Source of the DNA: CAYGXH01 sp964354485
Lineage (GTDB): Bacteria; Bacteroidota; Ignavibacteria; UBA10030; SZUA-254
Reading direction: 5' to 3'
Assembly: GCA_964354485.1 (NCBI GenBank)
Contig: CAYGZY010000177.1
Location: 1-7,144, forward strand
Length of the DNA stretch: 7,144 nucleotides
Of the stretch, positions 5,424-7,144 are shown piece after piece. The notes under the pieces are model-generated. The model searched no databases and was not told where the DNA came from. It saw only the letters and a program-made list of their open reading frames with translations. The stretch's first letter is position 1, and each line of letters opens with the position of its first letter. The position numbers and the translations under genes were made by a program.

Positions 5424-5981
5424 ATGATAAAGGAGATCATCAAGCAGACTGAAGAAAAAATGCACAAAGCGGTGGAGGTGGTACGTCTCGAATTTGTGAA
5501 GATCCGCACCGGTAAAGCGACAACTGCACTCCTCGATGGAGTGAAGGTTGAATACTACGGTTCTCAGGCGCCTCTTCAGCAGGTTGCGAATGTGAGCGTG
5601 AAGGACATACACACAATATCCATTCAACCGTGGGATAAAAACATGATCCAGCCGATCGAGAAAGCGGTCATTGCGGCAAATCTGGGTTTGAATCCGATCA
5701 CCGATGCCAATGGAATCCGTGTCCCAATTCCTCCCCTTAATGAAGAACGCCGTAAAGAACTTGTCAAGCTTGTAAAGAAATTTGCTGAAGAAGGAAAGAT
5801 CGCCGTTCGAAACGTGCGTCGTGATGCCATCGAACATCTAAAAAAATCAGAAAAACTTGAACACTTCTCCGAGGATGAACGAAAACGAGCCGAACAGGAT
5901 GTCCAGAAAATGACCGATAAGTTCATCAAGGATGTCGACGGACTAGTTGAACTCAAAGAAAAAGAGATTATGGAAGTCTAA
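5424..5981 (+). CDS. frr: Ribosome recycling factor
   Basis: RRF, with EF-G, splits post-termination ribosomes from mRNA. The 185-residue product has the family length. Recognisable segments are MHKAVEVVRLEFVKIRTGKA (N-terminal helix of the three-helix bundle), LLDGVKVEYYGSQAPLQQVA (entry to the beta-rich domain II), IQPWDK, IEKAVIAANLGLNP, and IRVPIPPLNEERRKELVKLV with AVRNVRRDA (return helices). AGGA (5415-5418) precedes ATG 5424 by five bases. It lies 33 bases after pyrH, and its frame is closed by tandem TAA TAA. It is the last gene of the translation cluster; a 131-base spacer follows. No intrinsic terminator is visible there. Confidence 0.97.
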   Translation: MIKEIIKQTEEKMHKAVEVVRLEFVKIRTGKATTALLDGVKVEYYGSQAPLQQVANVSVKDIHTISIQPWDKNMIQPIEKAVIAANLGLNPITDANGIRVPIPPLNEERRKELVKLVKKFAEEGKIAVRNVRRDAIEHLKKSEKLEHFSEDERKRAEQDVQKMTDKFIKDVDGLVELKEKEIMEV

Positions 5982-5984
5982 TAA

Positions 5985-6112
5985 GTACTTCCAACCGATC
6001 GCTCGAATGCTGATTACTCTCCAACGATTCTGTACCCTTTTCCATTAGCCAAATCATGTAACAATATAACTCTACTTTCGTACAATGGGTATAACATCAC
6101 AGGTACTCATCA
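5985..6112. other. Spacer between frr and the PspC gene
   Basis: No gene or clear hairpin-plus-T terminator is visible in these roughly 130 bases. TATAAC at 6090-6095 resembles a -10 hexamer but has no matching -35 at the right distance, so no promoter is called. A change of function across this gap, from translation to membrane stress, suggests a transcription boundary; this is inference. Confidence 0.4.
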
Positions 6113-6799
6113 ATGGAAGAAAACGGGCAAAAAACAAAACGTTTATACAAATCTCGACGAAATAAGATAATCGACGGCGTTTGCGGGGGTTTTGCCGAGT
6201 ACTTTGATGTCGATCCGTCAATCGTCAGACTACTTTGGGTGCTCGTTACATTAATGGGTGGAACCGGATTTATCGCCTATCTGGTTGCGATGATTATAAT
6301 GCCCGTCAATCCAGAACACCTCGTCTCACCATCCCCGACGACTACTCAGACCAACGGCAGAAGCGACAAACGCAGGTTTTTCGGGGTGCTCTTAATCCTG
6401 ATCGGTTCTCTTGTTCTCCTCGTGAACATCGGCTGGTTCTGGGATTTTGGCTGGTGGTCTTTTACCAGGTCGATTCTTCTCCCTCTGCTCATTATTGGTC
6501 TTGGAGCATTTCTGATTTACCTCCAAACCTCCCGGAAGAAAGCGCCTTCATCTGATACCGGGATTGCCGGAGAAGCCCCGTCCGGTATTCAGATGAAAAA
6601 GGAACTCCGGCGGTCCAAAGAAAACAGGAAACTGTTCGGTGTCTGCGGCGGTCTTGGTAAATATTTCGATATAGATCCGACGATGATTCGATTTAGTTTT
6701 GTGTTCCTTGCACTCATATCATTCGGGTGGGGATTGCTGATATATATCATTCTCGGTATCGTCATGCCTGAAGAGAAATCTTCACTAACATCATCTTAA
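6113..6799 (+). CDS. Membrane protein with two PspC domains flanking a LiaI/LiaF-like membrane hairpin
   Basis: The 228-residue protein has two copies of the PspC domain, at about residues 9-66 and 165-222. The repeated cores are GVCGGFAEYFDVDPSIVRLL (22-41) and GVCGGLGKYFDIDPTMIRFS (176-195), each followed by one hydrophobic helix ending in an MP dipeptide (63-64 and 218-219). Between them, residues 89-106 and 119-137 are a hydrophobic pair around a Trp-rich turn (GWFWDFGWW), like the LiaI/LiaF membrane region. About four membrane segments in all; no cleavable signal peptide. PspC proteins act in envelope or phage-shock stress responses, sensing membrane damage or recruiting partners; a role here is inference from the family. 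Only a weak AGG (6101-6103) precedes ATG 6113. A second LiaF-like membrane gene follows by ten bases, its ribosome binding site overlapping this stop codon, indicating coupling. Confidence 0.85.
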   Translation: MEENGQKTKRLYKSRRNKIIDGVCGGFAEYFDVDPSIVRLLWVLVTLMGGTGFIAYLVAMIIMPVNPEHLVSPSPTTTQTNGRSDKRRFFGVLLILIGSLVLLVNIGWFWDFGWWSFTRSILLPLLIIGLGAFLIYLQTSRKKAPSSDTGIAGEAPSGIQMKKELRRSKENRKLFGVCGGLGKYFDIDPTMIRFSFVFLALISFGWGLLIYIILGIVMPEEKSSLTSS

Positions 6800-6809
6800 G
6801 GAGAGTCCC

Positions 6810-7144
6810 ATGTCTAACATCAAGTACAATGTTTCGTGGTTTGGTGTTCTTCTGGTGGTCATCGGCATTGTCATGCTCCTGGACCATTTCAGTGTCTTTG
6901 ATATTGATTTTTCAACGGTGTTCTGGCCCCTGATGATGCTTGTCGGAATCGTTATCGTCAGCAGAGGTTTTACAGGTTCACAACGGGGGAAAATATTCTG
7001 GGGATCGGTATTATTTCTGTATTCGCTCTTCTTTCTCATTCGATCAATTGATTACTTTGAAATTCAGGGTCGACTTATTTTCCCGGCGTCGTTTATCATT
7101 TTCGGCATGGCATTCTTTATGATGTACCTGGGAAATATCAAGGA
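6810..7144 (+). CDS. LiaF-like multi-spanning membrane protein (3'-truncated by window)
   Basis: The open frame runs from ATG 6810 to the window end, 111 codons so far without a stop. AAGGAG (6798-6803) lies six bases upstream and overlaps the stop of the PspC gene. The product is very hydrophobic, with four likely membrane segments at about residues 11-24, 36-51, 62-78 and 89-107. The motif FWPLMMLVGIVIV (38-50), after a short loop with DHFSVFDIDFS, matches the LiaI/LiaF-type transmembrane region (DUF5668 kind). In LiaF proteins this region is often followed by a C-terminal cytoplasmic or beta-rich domain, which would lie beyond the window. The pairing with a PspC protein points to cell-envelope stress signalling. 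The membrane-protein call is firm; the LiaF assignment is moderate. Confidence 0.75.
   Translation, partial: MSNIKYNVSWFGVLLVVIGIVMLLDHFSVFDIDFSTVFWPLMMLVGIVIVSRGFTGSQRGKIFWGSVLFLYSLFFLIRSIDYFEIQGRLIFPASFIIFGMAFFMMYLGNIK

Noticed and set aside
6081..6095. Promoter for the PspC gene around TATAAC
   Set aside because: No -35-like hexamer occurs at 16-18 bases upstream, and AT-rich spacer sequence yields such -10 matches by chance.
1..7144. CRISPR array, phage defence, toxin-antitoxin or biosynthetic cluster
   Set aside because: No regularly spaced repeats, nuclease or transferase cassettes were seen; apart from the spacers, the window is core housekeeping plus a membrane-stress gene pair.

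Overview
The window looks like the chromosome of a Gram-negative-type bacterium from the Bacteroidota/Chlorobiota/Ignavibacteriota (FCB) side of the tree. The evidence is the gene order rplM-rpsI-(gap)-rpsB-tsf-pyrH-frr, a short EF-Ts of about 198 residues, an L13 with a short extra N-terminus, and an S9 tail ending RFQFSKR. Most genes have clear Shine-Dalgarno sequences, unlike most Bacteroidota proper, which slightly favours an Ignavibacteria- or Chlorobi-like lineage or a related candidate phylum. This placement is inference; no 16S rRNA or other decisive marker is present. The base composition is moderate.

Layout, all genes on the + strand. (1) 1-1527: the 3' part of a 2-oxoacid dehydrogenase E2 (lipoyl-dependent acyltransferase) followed by lipA, which makes the lipoyl cofactor that E2 uses. 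(2) 1528-2138: a 611-base stretch with no convincing full gene. It holds an inverted repeat, an orphan strong ribosome binding site with a nine-codon ORF, a palindromic repeat of the GATTGC...GCAATGAC type, a strong 9-bp hairpin, a potentially structured RNA ending in a T9 tract, and a possible promoter for rplM. (3) 2139-2988: rplM and rpsI. The rpsI gene carries an in-frame TAA at codon 101, yet the next 30 codons encode a normal, highly conserved S9 C-terminus. (4) 2989-3214: a 226-base spacer with possible hairpins, a candidate rpsB leader. (5) 3215-5981: rpsB, tsf, pyrH and frr, tightly spaced and intact. (6) 6113-7144: a two-gene envelope-stress-type module: a membrane protein with two PspC domains flanking a LiaI/LiaF-like membrane hairpin, and a second LiaF-like membrane protein cut by the window edge.

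Functionally, the centre is a housekeeping translation block: ribosomal proteins L13, S9 and S2, the elongation factor that recycles EF-Tu, the ribosome recycling factor, and UMP kinase for pyrimidine nucleotides. The left end is oxidative decarboxylation and lipoate synthesis; the right end is probably membrane-stress sensing.

The observation most worth checking is the nonsense codon in rpsI. It is a recent mutation, a sequencing or assembly error, strain variation in a metagenome assembly, or stop-codon readthrough. The neighbouring genes use TAA as an ordinary terminator, so genome-wide recoding is unlikely. The second is the possible structured RNA upstream of rplM. I did not find an obviously new defence, mobile or biosynthetic system.
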